From positions 1 to 21,668 of IMG/VR virus record IMGVR_UViG_3300045454_000144: DNA of 21,668 bases; one strand, written 5' to 3'. The DNA comes from a virus. The notes beneath the pieces were generated by a model, which was not told the DNA's origin, ran no database searches, and saw nothing but the letters and a program-made list of their open reading frames with translations. The position numbers and the translations under genes were made by a program. Below are positions 1 to 7,441 of this stretch, one piece after another; position 1 is the first letter of the stretch; each line of letters begins with the position of its first letter.

Positions 1-522
1 GGCGTGAGCCATGTCGCGGTGCTGCGCGCCGCCAAGGCGGGCCGCATTCCGATGGAGCCCGACGGCACCATCGACCCGGCCAAGGCCGATGCCGCCTGGC
101 AGCGCTCGACCGACCCGGCACGGGGAAAGCGAAAGCAGGAGGCACCGGCCACAAAACTCAAGCCGGTGCCGGAGGCAGCGCTCGGCTCGGTGCGCGAGAC
201 GCTGAAGGAGCAGGGCCTGCCGGCGGGCGGCAACGTCACCTTCGTGCAGGCGCGCACCGCGCATGAGATCGCCAAGGCGCATCTCGCACGGCTGAAGCTG
301 CAGGAGCGCCGCGGCGAGCTCGTCGACCGGGCACGGGCGACGGCGCTCGTGTTCCGGCTCGCCCGCGAGGAGCGGGACGCCTGGGCGAACTGGCCGGCGC
401 GGGTCGCCGCCCTGATGGCGGCCGAGCTCGGTGTCGAGGCGCACCCGATGCAGAAGCTTCTGGAGACGCATGTCCGTTCACACCTCGCCGAGCTCGCCGA
501 GGTCCGGCCCGAGTTTCGCTAG
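1..522 (+). CDS. terS: Terminase small subunit, Nu1-like (5' partial)
   Basis: This is the DNA-recognition subunit of the packaging motor. It binds the phage pac/cos site and recruits the large subunit. The reading frame is open to the first base and reads G-V-S-H-V-A-V-L-R-A-A-K-A-G-R-I-P, which matches the recognition helix and wing of Nu1-type winged-helix domains ('RGVS..AV..A...GRIP'). The true start therefore lies upstream, and the GTG at 4 is probably an internal valine. The remaining 173 residues comprise the end of the HTH with its typical 'DGTIDPAKADAAW' tail, a charged linker, and a helical C-terminal half (about residues 80-172) for oligomerisation and large-subunit contact. The 3' end overlaps the terL start by 53 bp, so the two are probably translationally coupled. 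The family call rests on motif recall and position directly before a GpA-type terminase. Confidence 0.85.
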   Translation, partial: GVSHVAVLRAAKAGRIPMEPDGTIDPAKADAAWQRSTDPARGKRKQEAPATKLKPVPEAALGSVRETLKEQGLPAGGNVTFVQARTAHEIAKAHLARLKLQERRGELVDRARATALVFRLAREERDAWANWPARVAALMAAELGVEAHPMQKLLETHVRSHLAELAEVRPEFR

Positions 523-2521
523 CGCGGCCCCGCGGTTCGATGACCTGTTCGCCTTCGAGGGTGCGGAGGAGCTCTGGCAGTCGTGGCGCGACGGCCTCAC
601 GCCGGACCCGCTGCTCGACGTCTCGGAATGGGCGGATCGCCACCGCTTCCTGAGCCCGCGGGCATCAGCCGAGCCCGGCCGCTACCGCACCGATCGCACG
701 CCCTACATGCGCGCGATCGTGGATGCGCTGTCGCCGTCGCATCCCGCCCGGCGCGTCGTCTTCATGAAGGCGGCGCAGGTGGGTGCGACCGAGGCCGGCA
801 ACAACTGGATCGGCTACGTCATCCATCATGCGCCGGGGCCGATGCTCAGCGTCCAGCCGACGGTCGAGCTCGCCAAGCGCTTCTCGCGCCAGCGCATCGA
901 TCCGCTGATCGCCGAGAGCCCGTCCCTGCGCGAGCGGGTGAAGCCGGCGCGCTCGCGCGATGCCGGCAATACGGTGCTGTCGAAGGAGTTCCCGGCCGGG
1001 CTTCTGGTCATCACCGGCGCCAACTCGGCGGTCGGCCTGCGCTCGATGCCGGCGCGCTACCTGTTTCTCGACGAGGTCGACGCCTATCCGCCATCGGCCG
1101 ACGAGGAAGGCGATCCGGTCGCGCTCGCCGAGGCGCGCACGCGCACCTTCTCCTGGCGGAGCAAGGTGTTCATGACCTCGACGCCGACGATCCACGGGAT
1201 CTCGCGCATCGAACGCGAGTACGAGGCGTCCGACCAACGCCGCTTCTTCGTGCCGTGCCCGCATTGCGGTCATCGCCAGTGGCTCAGGTTCGAGCGGCTC
1301 AGGTGGGACAAGGGCAAGCCGGAGACGGCGCACTACCTGTGCGAGGCCTGCGACGGCGCGATTGAAGAGCACCACAAGACGGCGATGCTGATCGCCGGCG
1401 AGTGGCGGTCGACGGCCGAGCCTTCCGATCCGGCGACGATCGGCTTCCATCTCTCGGCGCTCTACTCGCCGGTCGGCTGGCTCTCCTGGGAGGCGATCGG
1501 GCGCATGTGGGAGGCGGCCACCACCGACGAGGCCAGGCGCAGCTTCAAGAACGGCGTGCTCGGCGAGACCTGGATCGAGACCGGCGAGGCGCCCGACTGG
1601 CAGCGGCTCTACGAGCGGCGCGAGGACTTCGCCGTCGGCACGGTGCCGGCCGGCGGGCTGTTACTGACGGCCGGCGCCGACGTTCAGAAGGATCGCATCG
1701 AGGTCTCGGTCTGGGCGTGGGGGCGGGGCCTCACCAGCTGGCTCGTCGACCACATCGTGATCGACGGCGGCCCGGAACACGCTTCAGCCTGGGCGGAGCT
1801 CTCCGCACTCCTCGACCGCACCTGGCCGCATGCCCATGGGCAGCGGCTCGGTCTCGCCAAGCTCGGCATCGACACCGGCTACGAGGCGCCGGCGGTCTAC
1901 GCCTGGGCGCGCCAGGCCGGCTTCGCGCAGGTGGCGCCCGTGAAGGGCGTCGAGGGCTTCAACCGCGCCGCACCCGTGGTCGGGCCGAGCTATGTCGACG
2001 TGACGACGAGCGGGCGAAAGCTGCGCCGTGGGGCGCGGCTCTGGACCGTGGCCGTCGCCACCTTCAAGAGCGAGACCTATCGCTTCCTGCGGCTCGGCCG
2101 GCCGACGGAGGACGAGCTCGCCGAAGGAGCTCGGTATCCCGTCGGCTACGTCCACCTGCCGAAGGGGACAGAGGCCGAGTGGGTCAAGCAGCTCGTTGCC
2201 GAGCAGCTGGTGACCGTCAAGACCCGCCGCGGCTTCCAGCGCCTCGAATGGCAGAAGCTGCGCGAGCGCAACGAGGTCCTGGACTGCCGCGTCTACGCCC
2301 GCGCCGCCGCCTGGATCGCAGGCATGGACCGCTGGAGCGAAGCGACCTGGCGCGACCTGGAGGCGCAGGTGGCGGCCAACGACGGCGAAGGCGGAACGAT
2401 GCCGGAGGAAGACGATCGGTCTGCGGAGCCGGACTCCTCCGAGACGCCCTCGGCCGGCCTCCTGCGGCGTGAGCGCCGGCCGCGCGGCCGGCGTGTGTTC
2501 ACCCCGAGCTATCTGAGCTGA
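470..2521 (+). CDS. terL: Terminase large subunit, lambda GpA family (ATPase-nuclease)
   Basis: This is the packaging ATPase and DNA-cutting subunit that threads DNA into the prohead through the portal. From the ATG at 470 it is 683 residues, usual for GpA. It shows a Walker A-like loop 'MKAAQVGATEAGNNW' (about 99-113), Walker B 'YLFLDEVD' (197-204), a zinc ribbon with Cys263/Cys266 and Cys291/Cys294, and a C-terminal nuclease region starting at 'GADVQKDRIEV' (402-412, Asp404) and including 'LGIDTGY'. The frame is also open upstream to a GTG at 431. I prefer ATG 470 because GGAG lies 4 bases before it and the 13 extra residues are Arg-rich and unlike the family. It overlaps terS. A GpA terminase, rather than the HK97-type enzyme of true GTAs, marks a lambda-type packaging module. 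Confidence 0.95.
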   Translation: MSVHTSPSSPRSGPSFASAAPRFDDLFAFEGAEELWQSWRDGLTPDPLLDVSEWADRHRFLSPRASAEPGRYRTDRTPYMRAIVDALSPSHPARRVVFMKAAQVGATEAGNNWIGYVIHHAPGPMLSVQPTVELAKRFSRQRIDPLIAESPSLRERVKPARSRDAGNTVLSKEFPAGLLVITGANSAVGLRSMPARYLFLDEVDAYPPSADEEGDPVALAEARTRTFSWRSKVFMTSTPTIHGISRIEREYEASDQRRFFVPCPHCGHRQWLRFERLRWDKGKPETAHYLCEACDGAIEEHHKTAMLIAGEWRSTAEPSDPATIGFHLSALYSPVGWLSWEAIGRMWEAATTDEARRSFKNGVLGETWIETGEAPDWQRLYERREDFAVGTVPAGGLLLTAGADVQKDRIEVSVWAWGRGLTSWLVDHIVIDGGPEHASAWAELSALLDRTWPHAHGQRLGLAKLGIDTGYEAPAVYAWARQAGFAQVAPVKGVEGFNRAAPVVGPSYVDVTTSGRKLRRGARLWTVAVATFKSETYRFLRLGRPTEDELAEGARYPVGYVHLPKGTEAEWVKQLVAEQLVTVKTRRGFQRLEWQKLRERNEVLDCRVYARAAAWIAGMDRWSEATWRDLEAQVAANDGEGGTMPEEDDRSAEPDSSETPSAGLLRRERRPRGRRVFTPSYLS

Positions 2522-2531
2522 ACCCGACACC

Positions 2532-2744
2532 ATGACGCTCGAAGAGATGATTGCGCGGCGCGATGCGCTGCTCGCGGCCCGTTTCCGCGGCGTGCGCACC
2601 GTCGAGGTCGAAGGTCGGCGCATCACCTATGCGACCGATGCCGAGATGGCCGCCGCGCTGGCCGACCTAGAGCGGCGCATCGCCGAGACCAAGGCGGGCG
2701 CTCGGCGCCGGATCGTGCGCACGGCGGCGAGCAAGGGACTGTGA
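2532..2744 (+). CDS. gpW-like head-tail joining protein
   Basis: This small 70-residue protein sits between the terminase and portal genes, exactly the position of lambda gpW. gpW completes the filled head by binding below the portal and provides the surface for the tail connector. The sequence begins 'MTLEEMIARRDALLAARF', has a central strand segment 'VRTVEVEGRRITYATDAEM' and ends in a helix and a basic tail. This follows the helix-hairpin-helix pattern of the gpW family (lambda gpW is 68 residues). Its TGA overlaps a GTG start of the portal gene (GTGA junction). Family assignment is by length, pattern and gene order. Confidence is good but not absolute because proteins this short carry few diagnostic residues. 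Confidence 0.8.
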   Translation: MTLEEMIARRDALLAARFRGVRTVEVEGRRITYATDAEMAAALADLERRIAETKAGARRRIVRTAASKGL

Positions 2745-4213
2745 ACCCCATGCTCGGCATGATGCGGCGCTGGCGCCGGCAGGTCGGCGCCTTCATCGGC
2801 GGCTTCGAGGCCGGCGAGGCGAGCCGGCGGCTCCGGCACTTCCAGCCGAGCCGGGCGCATCTCAACACGCTGATCGCCGCCGCCGGCGCCGACATCACCG
2901 CGCGCGCCCGTTGGCTCGTGCGCAACAATGGCTATGCGGCGAACGCGATCGAAAGCTGGGCCGGCAATGTGGTGGGCGATGGAATCAAGCCGTCGTCGCT
3001 GATCGCCGATGCCGATCGCAAGGCGCGCGTGCAGCGGCTCTGGCTCGACTGGACCGACGACAGCGACGCGGAGGGGTTCACCGACTTCTATGGCCAGCAG
3101 CGGCGCGCTGCGCGCGAGGTGTTCATCGCGGGCGAGGTGTTCCTTCGCTTTCGGCCACGCCGGCCCGAGGACGGGCTCGTCGTGCCGTTGCAGCTGCAGA
3201 TGATCCCGTCGGAGATGCTGCCGCTCAGCCGCAACGAGCAGATCCCCGGCGGCAATGTCGTCCGCCAGGGCATCGAGTTCGACCGGATCGGGAGGCGCGT
3301 CGCCTATCACTTCCTGCGCCGCCATCCGGGTGACGTGACCGATCCAGGGCTCGCCGGCGAGACCGTGCGGGTGCCGGCGTCCGAGATCGTCCACGTCATT
3401 GATCCGGTCGATGCCGGACAGCTGCGGGGGATTTCCCGCTTCGCGCCGGGCATCGTGAAGCTGTTCCTGCTCGACCAGTACGACGACGCCGAGCTCGACC
3501 GGAAGAAGGTCGCGGCGATGCACGCGCTGTTCATCACCACGCCGGCGCCGGCCGAGCCCTTCGATGTCGCCGAGAGCGACGAGGCGGGCGAGCGCACGAT
3601 GGACCTGCAGCCCGGCCAGATCGTGATGCTGGAGCCGGGCGAGGAGGTGCAGACCTCGGCGCCGGCCGATGTCGGCCAGACCTACGAGCCGTTCCAGTAC
3701 CGCACGCTCCTGCAGGTCTCGGCGGCGCTCGGCGTTCCCTACGCGTACCTCTCGAACGACATGCTGAAGGCGAACTACTCGAACTCGCGCCTGGCGCTTC
3801 TCGAGTTCCGCCGCCGCGTCGAGGCCTATCAGCATGCCGTCATGGTCTGGCAGATCTGCCGGCGCGTGTGGGCGCGCTGGATGGATACGGCGGTCATGGC
3901 GGGCGCTCTCGACCTTCCCGATTACGAGGCGCGCCGCCGAGAACACATCGCCTGCTCGTGGCTGCCGCCGAAATGGGACTGGGTCGATCCGCTGAAGGAT
4001 GCCCGCGCCGAGATCGAGCAGATCGAGGCGGGGCTCAAGAGCCGCACCCAGGCGCTCGCGGAGCGCGGCTACGACGCCGACCAGGTCGACGCCGAGATCG
4101 CCGCCGATCGCGAGCGGGAGCGGAGCCTCGGGCTCGCGTTCACCGGCGCGCGCACCGATCCGGTCCCGCCGGACGATCTGCAGCTGCCCGCACCCGCGCC
4201 GGCCACCGACTGA
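2741..4213 (+). CDS. Portal protein, lambda GpB family
   Basis: This forms the dodecameric ring at one head vertex through which DNA enters and leaves. It is 490 residues with family landmarks: 'ARWLVRNNGYAANAIESWAG' near residues 57-77, 'NVVGDGIKP' just after, 'RGISRFAPGI' in the wing/stem region, and 'ALGVPYAYLSNDMLKANYSN' towards the C terminus, a hallmark of lambda-type portals. The C-terminal tail after about 420 is charged and proline-rich. There are two possible starts: GTG 2741, overlapping the previous stop, and ATG 2750. The AAGGGA at 2733-2738 is 2 bases from the GTG and 11 from the ATG, so neither spacing is ideal and the choice stays open. Two small ORFs in other frames of this gene are shadows. 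Confidence 0.95.
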   Translation: MNPMLGMMRRWRRQVGAFIGGFEAGEASRRLRHFQPSRAHLNTLIAAAGADITARARWLVRNNGYAANAIESWAGNVVGDGIKPSSLIADADRKARVQRLWLDWTDDSDAEGFTDFYGQQRRAAREVFIAGEVFLRFRPRRPEDGLVVPLQLQMIPSEMLPLSRNEQIPGGNVVRQGIEFDRIGRRVAYHFLRRHPGDVTDPGLAGETVRVPASEIVHVIDPVDAGQLRGISRFAPGIVKLFLLDQYDDAELDRKKVAAMHALFITTPAPAEPFDVAESDEAGERTMDLQPGQIVMLEPGEEVQTSAPADVGQTYEPFQYRTLLQVSAALGVPYAYLSNDMLKANYSNSRLALLEFRRRVEAYQHAVMVWQICRRVWARWMDTAVMAGALDLPDYEARRREHIACSWLPPKWDWVDPLKDARAEIEQIEAGLKSRTQALAERGYDADQVDAEIAADRERERSLGLAFTGARTDPVPPDDLQLPAPAPATD

Positions 4214-4220
4214 GGAGTCC

Positions 4221-5585
4221 ATGACGCTACATCATCCTGTGCTGACCCGGCTTGTCCGCCGGCCGCTGGCGATCGCGCCGCGCGCGCTCGATGGACTGCT
4301 TGCCGCCGATCTGACCGTCGATGCGCGATCCGCGATCACGCCGATCCTCCCCGACGCCGATCGGGCGGCATCGCACGGTTTCACGGTGACGGACAGCGGC
4401 ATCGCCGTGGTGCCGGTGCTCGGACCGCTGGTGAGCCGGGGCGATTGGCTGACGGTGCTCTTCGGAGCCAGCGACTATGGCGCGATCGGCAGCGCCGTCG
4501 CGGCGGCCTTCGCGGAACCGCCGGCCCGCGCCGTGCTGCTCGAGGTCGACTCGCCCGGTGGCGAGGTCGGCGGCCTGTTCGATCTGGTCGACCGTCTTGC
4601 CTCGTTGCGCGAGGAGGCGGGCAAGCCGCTCTGGGCGGTGGCGAGCGAGGGCGCACTGTCGGCCGGCTTCGCCATCGCGAGCGTTGCCGACCGGCTCTAT
4701 GTGACCCGCACCGCGGAGGTAGGCTCGGTCGGCGTCGTCGCGATCCATGTCGACGAAAGTGCCGCCGACGCGATGGCCGGCCTCAAGTGGACGCTGATCC
4801 ATGCCGGCGCGAAGAAGGTCGAGGGCAATCCCCACGAGCCGCTGGCGGCTGAAGCCCACGCCGACATCCAGGCCGATGTCGATGCGCTCCATGACGAGCT
4901 CGTCGCGCTCATCGCGCGCAACCGGAACATGAGCCCGGACGCGGTGCGCGCGACGCAAGCCGCCATCTATCGCGGGCAGCGCGGGATCGACATCGGTTTC
5001 GCGGACCGCCTGGGCAACGTGGACCAGGCACTCGCCGACCTCGCCGCGACGCTGGATCGGCCTGTCCGAAGCCGGGGTCTCGCCTCGGCGAAGGCAGGCG
5101 CCCAGCGGCGCACCCCTGCCGTTCAACCTCCAAGGAGCAAGCTCGACATGACCACCGATACCGATACCGAAGCGGCCAACGAGGACGCCGCCAACATCGA
5201 CACGGGTGCGCCCGCCCCCAATCCTCCCGATCCCCAGCTGGAAGACGACCAGGCACCGGACCCTGCACCGGCTGCTCCGGTCTCCGTGCCGGGTTCCCCT
5301 GTGCCGCCGGCCGACGCCGCAGCCGAGCGGCTGCGCGCCGAGTACGCCGAGATCGCCGCCATCGCGGCACAGGCCGGCCGTCTCGGCGTCACCATCGATG
5401 CGGCGGACGCCATGGCCAAGAGGATCAGCCCGGAGGCGCTGCGTCGCTCGGTGCTCGACGCGCTGAGCCAGCGCGCCGAGGCCACCGCCGTGGTCGCCGC
5501 GGCGCCACAGGTGCCTGCCGCTGGCGACAGCCCCATCGTCCGCCGCGCCCGTGAACGCGCCGCATCCGCCAACCGCAACGCATGA
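4221..5585 (+). CDS. S49 (SppA/ClpP-like) prohead protease with C-terminal scaffold region, lambda C-like
   Basis: This is the head-maturation serine protease that degrades the scaffold during prohead expansion. The ATG at 4221 is preceded by TGAGGAG (4211-4217). The open frame continues upstream inside the portal gene, but those codons are shadow. The 454-residue product has an S49 fold at about 50-300: oxyanion strand 'LLEVDSPGGEVGG' (106-118), nucleophile Ser147 in 'SEGALSAGFA', and the Lys198/Lys199 pair in 'HAGAKKVEGNP', matching the Ser-Lys dyad of SppA-type enzymes. Residues 310-454 form an acidic Pro/Ala-rich stretch and then helices, the scaffold part, which also seems to be made separately from an internal start. 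The protease-scaffold fusion and its place between portal and decoration protein match lambda C/Nu3. Confidence 0.93.
   Translation: MTLHHPVLTRLVRRPLAIAPRALDGLLAADLTVDARSAITPILPDADRAASHGFTVTDSGIAVVPVLGPLVSRGDWLTVLFGASDYGAIGSAVAAAFAEPPARAVLLEVDSPGGEVGGLFDLVDRLASLREEAGKPLWAVASEGALSAGFAIASVADRLYVTRTAEVGSVGVVAIHVDESAADAMAGLKWTLIHAGAKKVEGNPHEPLAAEAHADIQADVDALHDELVALIARNRNMSPDAVRATQAAIYRGQRGIDIGFADRLGNVDQALADLAATLDRPVRSRGLASAKAGAQRRTPAVQPPRSKLDMTTDTDTEAANEDAANIDTGAPAPNPPDPQLEDDQAPDPAPAAPVSVPGSPVPPADAAAERLRAEYAEIAAIAAQAGRLGVTIDAADAMAKRISPEALRRSVLDALSQRAEATAVVAAAPQVPAAGDSPIVRRARERAASANRNA
5148..5585 (+). CDS. Nested head scaffold protein, lambda Nu3-like (internal in-frame start)
   Basis: An in-frame ATG at 5148, residue 310 of the protease ORF, follows an AAGGAG at 5132-5137 with a 10-base spacer. 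This is exactly where the S49 domain ends and composition changes. The predicted 145-residue product starts 'MTTDTDTEAANEDAAN', runs through an acidic proline/alanine-rich segment of about 50 residues, then a helical region ('AAERLRAEYAEIAAIAAQAG') and an Arg-rich C terminus of the kind that contacts capsid protein. In lambda the Nu3 scaffold is made the same way from inside gene C and helps gpE assemble into a prohead. The Shine-Dalgarno and start are seen directly. Separate production is inferred from the lambda precedent. Confidence 0.7.
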   Translation: MTTDTDTEAANEDAANIDTGAPAPNPPDPQLEDDQAPDPAPAAPVSVPGSPVPPADAAAERLRAEYAEIAAIAAQAGRLGVTIDAADAMAKRISPEALRRSVLDALSQRAEATAVVAAAPQVPAAGDSPIVRRARERAASANRNA

Positions 5586-5596
5586 GGAGGTGACCC

Positions 5597-5986
5597 ATGC
5601 CTGTGCTGACCATGCCGCCCACGCTGGGCGATCTACTCAAGTACGAGCTCAATGCGAGCTACTGCCGCGAGACCGTCACGCTCAAGGCGGGAACGAGCTA
5701 CGCGCTCGGCTCCGTGCTCGGCCGGATCACCGCCTCGGACAAGTACCGACTTGCGCCGGCCGCCGAGGTCGTCGGGGACGAGGGTGCGGAGGTCGCAAGC
5801 GCCGTTCTGATCGAAGCGGTCGACGCCACGGCCGGCGACAGGACCGGACTCGTCGTCGCCCGCGGGCCCGCGATTGTGTCCAAGGCGGCGCTCGTCTTCG
5901 ACGCCTCCGTCGATGACGCGGCCAAGACGGCCGCCAAGAACGCCGAGCTCAGCGCCGCCGGCATCGTACCGCGCGACACCGCCTGA
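5597..5986 (+). CDS. Head decoration protein, lambda gpD-like
   Basis: This 129-residue capsid-stabilising protein binds as trimers on the expanded head. It is slightly longer than lambda gpD (110). The N terminus 'MPVLTMPPTLGDLLKYELN' is followed by alternating strands ('TVTLKAGTSYALGSVLGRIT') and a C-terminal part typical of the HDPD family ('SAVLIEAVDATAGDRTGLVVARGPAIV'). The ribosome site AGGAGGTGA (5585-5593), a near-perfect match to the 16S tail, starts on the last base of the preceding stop codon. That fits a protein needed in hundreds of copies. It lies between the scaffold and the major capsid gene, as in lambda. An intrinsic terminator follows it. Confidence 0.92.
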   Translation: MPVLTMPPTLGDLLKYELNASYCRETVTLKAGTSYALGSVLGRITASDKYRLAPAAEVVGDEGAEVASAVLIEAVDATAGDRTGLVVARGPAIVSKAALVFDASVDDAAKTAAKNAELSAAGIVPRDTA

Positions 5987-6017
5987 TCTTCACGTTTCCC
6001 CTCTGACTCTCTGACCG

Positions 6018-6047
6018 GCTCCGAAGCGTCCGCCTCGGGGCTTTTTT
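6018..6047 (+). terminator. Intrinsic terminator between decoration and major capsid genes
   Basis: GCTCCGA (6018-6024) pairs with TCGGGGC (6035-6041) with one T-G wobble. After one A-C mismatch the stem continues for 2 bp across a short loop, and six T's follow immediately (6042-6047). This is a textbook rho-independent hairpin. It is inside the late operon, before the major capsid gene, with no obvious promoter in the 30 bases that remain. It may act as a partial terminator or mRNA 3'-end stabiliser that sets gene dosage, or be read through by antitermination. Confidence 0.8.
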
Positions 6048-6080
6048 CATGCCCGTTCCAGCCCAAGGAGACCCGACCCC

Positions 6081-7103
6081 ATGGTCGCCATGATCAACCC
6101 GTTCGACGCGGGCGGCTACTCGCTCGCCGAGATGACCCAGGCCATCAACATCCTGCCCAACGTCTACACCCGGCTCGGGCAGATGGGCCTCTTCCGCTTC
6201 GAGGGTGTCACCCAGCGCTCCGTCGTCATCGAGCAGGCGGAGGGCGTGCTCAACCTCCTGCCCACCGTGCCGCTCGGCGGTCCCGCCACCGTCGCCAATC
6301 GCGACACGCGCTCGATGCGCTCCTTCACGGTGCCGTGGATTCCCCACGACGACGTGATCACGCCCCAGGACATCCAGGGCGTGCGCGGCTTCGGCGTGGC
6401 CGACGCCGCCGACCCGCTCGCCACCGTCATGGAGCGCAAGCTCACCCGCATGCGGGTCAAGCACGCCCAGACGCGCGAGTACATGGAGGTCAATGCGCTG
6501 CGCGGCATCGTCAAGGATGGCGCCGGCACCACGCTCTACAACTACTTCACCGAGTTCGGCCTCACGCAGCTCGAAACGGACTTCGTGCTCGGCACTGCCG
6601 GCACCCAGGTCCAGGGCAAGGTGCGCGACGTGCTCCGCAAGGTCGAGACTGAGCTCAAGGGCGAGACCATGACCGGCGTGCTCGCTCTCGTCAGCCCTGA
6701 GTTCTTCGACAAGCTGATCGGCCACGCCAAGGTCGAAGAGGCCTACAAGTACTATTCCTCGACCGGGGCGCAGCCGCTGCGCGAGGACACCCGCCGGCGC
6801 TTTCCCTTCGCCGGCATCCTGTTCGAGGAGTACAACGCCACCGTCACGCTCTCGACCGGCGCGACGGAAACCCTGATCCCCTCCGGCGAAGGCATCGCGT
6901 TCCCGCTCGGCACGCTCGATACCTTCGTCACCCATGGCGCGCCGGCCAACCTGATTGAGACGGTCAACACAGTGGGCCTGCCGATCTACGCGCGGCAGAT
7001 CGCGCGACCCGATGGCAGCGCCATCGAGGTCAAGACCGAGGCCTCGATCCTGCCGATCAACAAGCGTCCGCGTCTCGCCGTGCGCATCTTCTCCAGCAAC
7101 TGA
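6081..7103 (+). CDS. Major capsid protein, lambda gpE family
   Basis: This is the main shell protein of the icosahedral head (HK97 fold in the gpE branch). It is 340 residues, as lambda gpE (341). The N terminus reads 'MINPFDAGGYSLAEMTQAIN' after three extra residues, followed by 'VVIEQAEGVLNLLPTVP' and 'RSMRSFTVPWIPHDDVITPQD', which is characteristic of this family. The C-terminal half has 'EAYKYYSSTGAQPLREDTRR', 'FAGILFEEYNATV', 'AIAFPLGT'-like text and a basic end 'NKRPRLAVRIFSSN'. AAGGAG (6065-6070) sits 10 bases before ATG 6081. A second ATG at 6090 would remove three residues and is a weaker alternative. Next to it lie gpD-like and FII-like genes. No equivalent of lambda FI is seen in between. 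Confidence 0.95.
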   Translation: MVAMINPFDAGGYSLAEMTQAINILPNVYTRLGQMGLFRFEGVTQRSVVIEQAEGVLNLLPTVPLGGPATVANRDTRSMRSFTVPWIPHDDVITPQDIQGVRGFGVADAADPLATVMERKLTRMRVKHAQTREYMEVNALRGIVKDGAGTTLYNYFTEFGLTQLETDFVLGTAGTQVQGKVRDVLRKVETELKGETMTGVLALVSPEFFDKLIGHAKVEEAYKYYSSTGAQPLREDTRRRFPFAGILFEEYNATVTLSTGATETLIPSGEGIAFPLGTLDTFVTHGAPANLIETVNTVGLPIYARQIARPDGSAIEVKTEASILPINKRPRLAVRIFSSN

Positions 7104-7105
7104 GC

Positions 7106-7441
7106 ATGAGCATCTTCGCGGAGGCGATCGACGACCTCTTCGCCGATCCAAACCTCGCGCGGGATGCCGTCTGGCGGGCGGGCGGCACGGGCGCACCGGT
7201 GACGGTGCGGATCGTTCTGCGCCAGCCGGACCGCATCGGAGGCTTCGGTGAGACGCGCCTGCTCGCCGCCACTACCGTGATCGAGGTGTGCACGGCCGAG
7301 GCGCCGGAGCTCGCAGAGGGCGATGTCTTCGAGATCCCCGGATCAGGTCCGGGGCAGGCTGCCGAGACCTTCGTGGTGCAGGGCGAGCCGGTGCGCGACA
7401 GCGAGCGTCTCGTCTGGACGGCGGAGCTGAGGCAAGCATGA
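7106..7441 (+). CDS. Head-tail connector/head completion protein, lambda FII-like
   Basis: This 111-residue protein follows the major capsid gene directly, in the position and size class of lambda FII (117), which forms the last head ring and binds the tail terminator. The text begins 'MSIFAEAIDDLFADPNLARD', then has a mainly beta region ('APVTVRIVLRQPD', 'RLLAATTVIEVC', 'GDVFEIPG') and ends 'RDSERLVWTAELRQA'. This is the usual layout of alphaproteobacterial head-tail adaptors. Codons for 'IPGSGPGQA' are a palindromic repeat (7336-7354), suggesting a short insertion was absorbed into a surface loop. The stop overlaps the next start (ATGA at 7438). The exact family is uncertain, but the role is well supported by order. 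Confidence 0.72.
   Translation: MSIFAEAIDDLFADPNLARDAVWRAGGTGAPVTVRIVLRQPDRIGGFGETRLLAATTVIEVCTAEAPELAEGDVFEIPGSGPGQAAETFVVQGEPVRDSERLVWTAELRQA
7336..7354. repeat. Alphaproteobacterial-type palindromic repeat inside a coding region
   Basis: CCCCGGA (7336-7342), TCAGG loop, TCCGGGG (7348-7354) form a perfect 7-bp inverted repeat. Flanking GAT and CAGG extend the match to the dispersed element I know from alphaproteobacterial genomes, whose antisense translation reads 'PDLIRGS'. Here the sense strand encodes 'IPGSGPGQA' without breaking the frame. Identity with that repeat family is from memory. No second copy was noticed in the window. Confidence 0.65.

Noticed and set aside
431-469. GTG 431 as start of the large terminase
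   Set aside because: The 13 extra residues are Arg-rich and coincide with the terS coding frame. ATG 470 has GGAG at usable spacing.
2627-4222. Antisense open frame (531 codons) opposite the portal gene
   Set aside because: The portal motifs are unmistakable on the plus strand, and the antisense product is low-information shadow text.
5987-6080. Promoter for the major capsid gene after the terminator
   Set aside because: No convincing -35/-10 pair could be seen in this short, GC-rich spacer.
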